6,864 bases of DNA from positions 1-6,864 of the forward strand of contig CAYYHA010000230.1 of the NCBI GenBank assembly GCA_964471535.1, read 5' to 3'. Positions within the stretch are counted from its first letter, which is position 1. Every line of letters begins with the position of its first letter. The notes below the pieces were generated by a model. The model had not been told where the DNA came from. It did no database searches and saw only the letters and a program-made list of their open reading frames with translations. Shown here piece by piece: positions 6,359 through 6,864 of the stretch. The DNA comes from CAYYHA01 sp964471535. GTDB taxonomy: Bacteria; Myxococcota; Myxococcia; SLRQ01. The position numbers and the translations under genes were made by a program.

Positions 6359-6864
6359 CTACTCGCCGCCTCCGTCCCCAGTCGCCGAATCCGCCGCGTC
6401 GCCGCCTGAGCCCGCTGCGTTCCCTCCCCCGCTGCCCGCCGGGGCCTCGTCGGCCGGTCCCTGCGCTGCCGCTGCGCCCGCCTGCAGCGCCTCCACCCGC
6501 TGCGCGAAGGCCTCGATGCGCTCCTTGTCCTCCTCGGAGAGGTCCAGGAACTTCACCCCCATGCCCAGGCCATCTCCCGCATCGGGGATGTTCACCACCT
6601 CGCCCTCGCAGCGAATGGGCGCGGGGTCCTCCCCGGGCAGCTGGAAGGTGAGCTGCACCTTCGTTCCGATGGGGTGGGGGATGGCTCGGTTGAAGAAGGC
6701 CCCTCCCTTGGAGAGGTTGGCCGAGACGTGGAAGTAGAGGTCGTTCCCCGCCGAGAGCTCCATGGTGATCGCCACCGGATGGCGGGGATCGGAGCGCCGG
6801 TCCCCCTTTCGACGCTCCTTGATGAAGTCCTCCTGACGCTGCCGACGATACTCCTTGTGTAGAT
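6359..6864 (-). CDS. PilZ domain protein, 5' end outside the window
   Basis: This is a probable cyclic-di-GMP receptor, with 167 C-terminal residues visible. The frame stays open to the right edge, so the gene starts beyond it; the GTG at 6775 is internal, because it would delete the first binding motif. A basic, charged segment (visible residues 1-22) leads into RSDPR (23-27, bases 6782-6796), matching the RxxxR motif that grips c-di-GMP. NLSKGG at 49-54 matches D/NxSxxG, and a beta-barrel pattern continues through GTKVQLTFQLPG and GLGMGVKFLDLSEED. The domain resembles the TIGR02266 PilZ subgroup, abundant as paralogs in myxobacteria. After about residue 127 comes a low-complexity Gly/Ala/Asp tail to the TAG stop. 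PilZ proteins commonly relay c-di-GMP levels to motility, polysaccharide or development; the specific target is unknown. An N-terminal partner domain may lie outside the window. Confidence 0.85.
   Translation of the reverse strand, partial: LHKEYRRQRQEDFIKERRKGDRRSDPRHPVAITMELSAGNDLYFHVSANLSKGGAFFNRAIPHPIGTKVQLTFQLPGEDPAPIRCEGEVVNIPDAGDGLGMGVKFLDLSEEDKERIEAFAQRVEALQAGAAAAQGPADEAPAGSGGGNAAGSGGDAADSATGDGGGE

Overview
The window is a high-GC stretch from a draft bacterial genome. Several features point towards Myxococcota or a related deltaproteobacterial lineage: very GC-rich third codon positions, an outer lipoprotein with CGDDGCGG-type cysteine repeats, a PilZ protein resembling the myxobacterial TIGR02266 paralogous family, and a LEA type 2 lipoprotein. 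This placement rests on gene content only. A run of exactly 100 N at 3068-3167 marks an unclosed assembly gap.

Layout. Positions 1-88 are non-coding and hold two GC-rich hairpins; the nearer one is a plausible terminator for the gene that follows. Positions 89-1642 (minus) encode a divergent ATP-type phosphoenolpyruvate carboxykinase, pckA. A 156-base divergent spacer separates it from queC (1799-2563, plus), the 7-cyano-7-deazaguanine synthase of queuosine biosynthesis. queC converges, across 64 bases, on a four-gene minus-strand block.

Read 5' to 3' on the minus strand, that block is: a LEA type 2 (WHy-domain) lipoprotein (6282-5458), a secreted protein of unknown function (5461-4784), an EcsC-family membrane-associated protein (4787-4203, TTG start), and a long Cys-rich lipoprotein (4206-2628, GTG start) interrupted by the assembly gap. 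Each junction is a 4-base stop/start overlap (ATGA, TTGA, GTGA), so the four genes look like one translationally coupled operon. Three of the four products carry export signals and the fourth is likely membrane-associated, so the block looks like an uncharacterised cell-envelope unit.

Upstream, beyond a 76-base spacer, is the 3' portion of a PilZ-domain gene (6359 to the right edge). It retains both c-di-GMP-binding motifs and runs out of the window.

The strongest candidate for something undescribed is the coupled envelope operon. The clearest correction to a naive annotation is that the Cys-rich lipoprotein must change apparent frame across the 100-N placeholder, because the true gap length should be a multiple of three.
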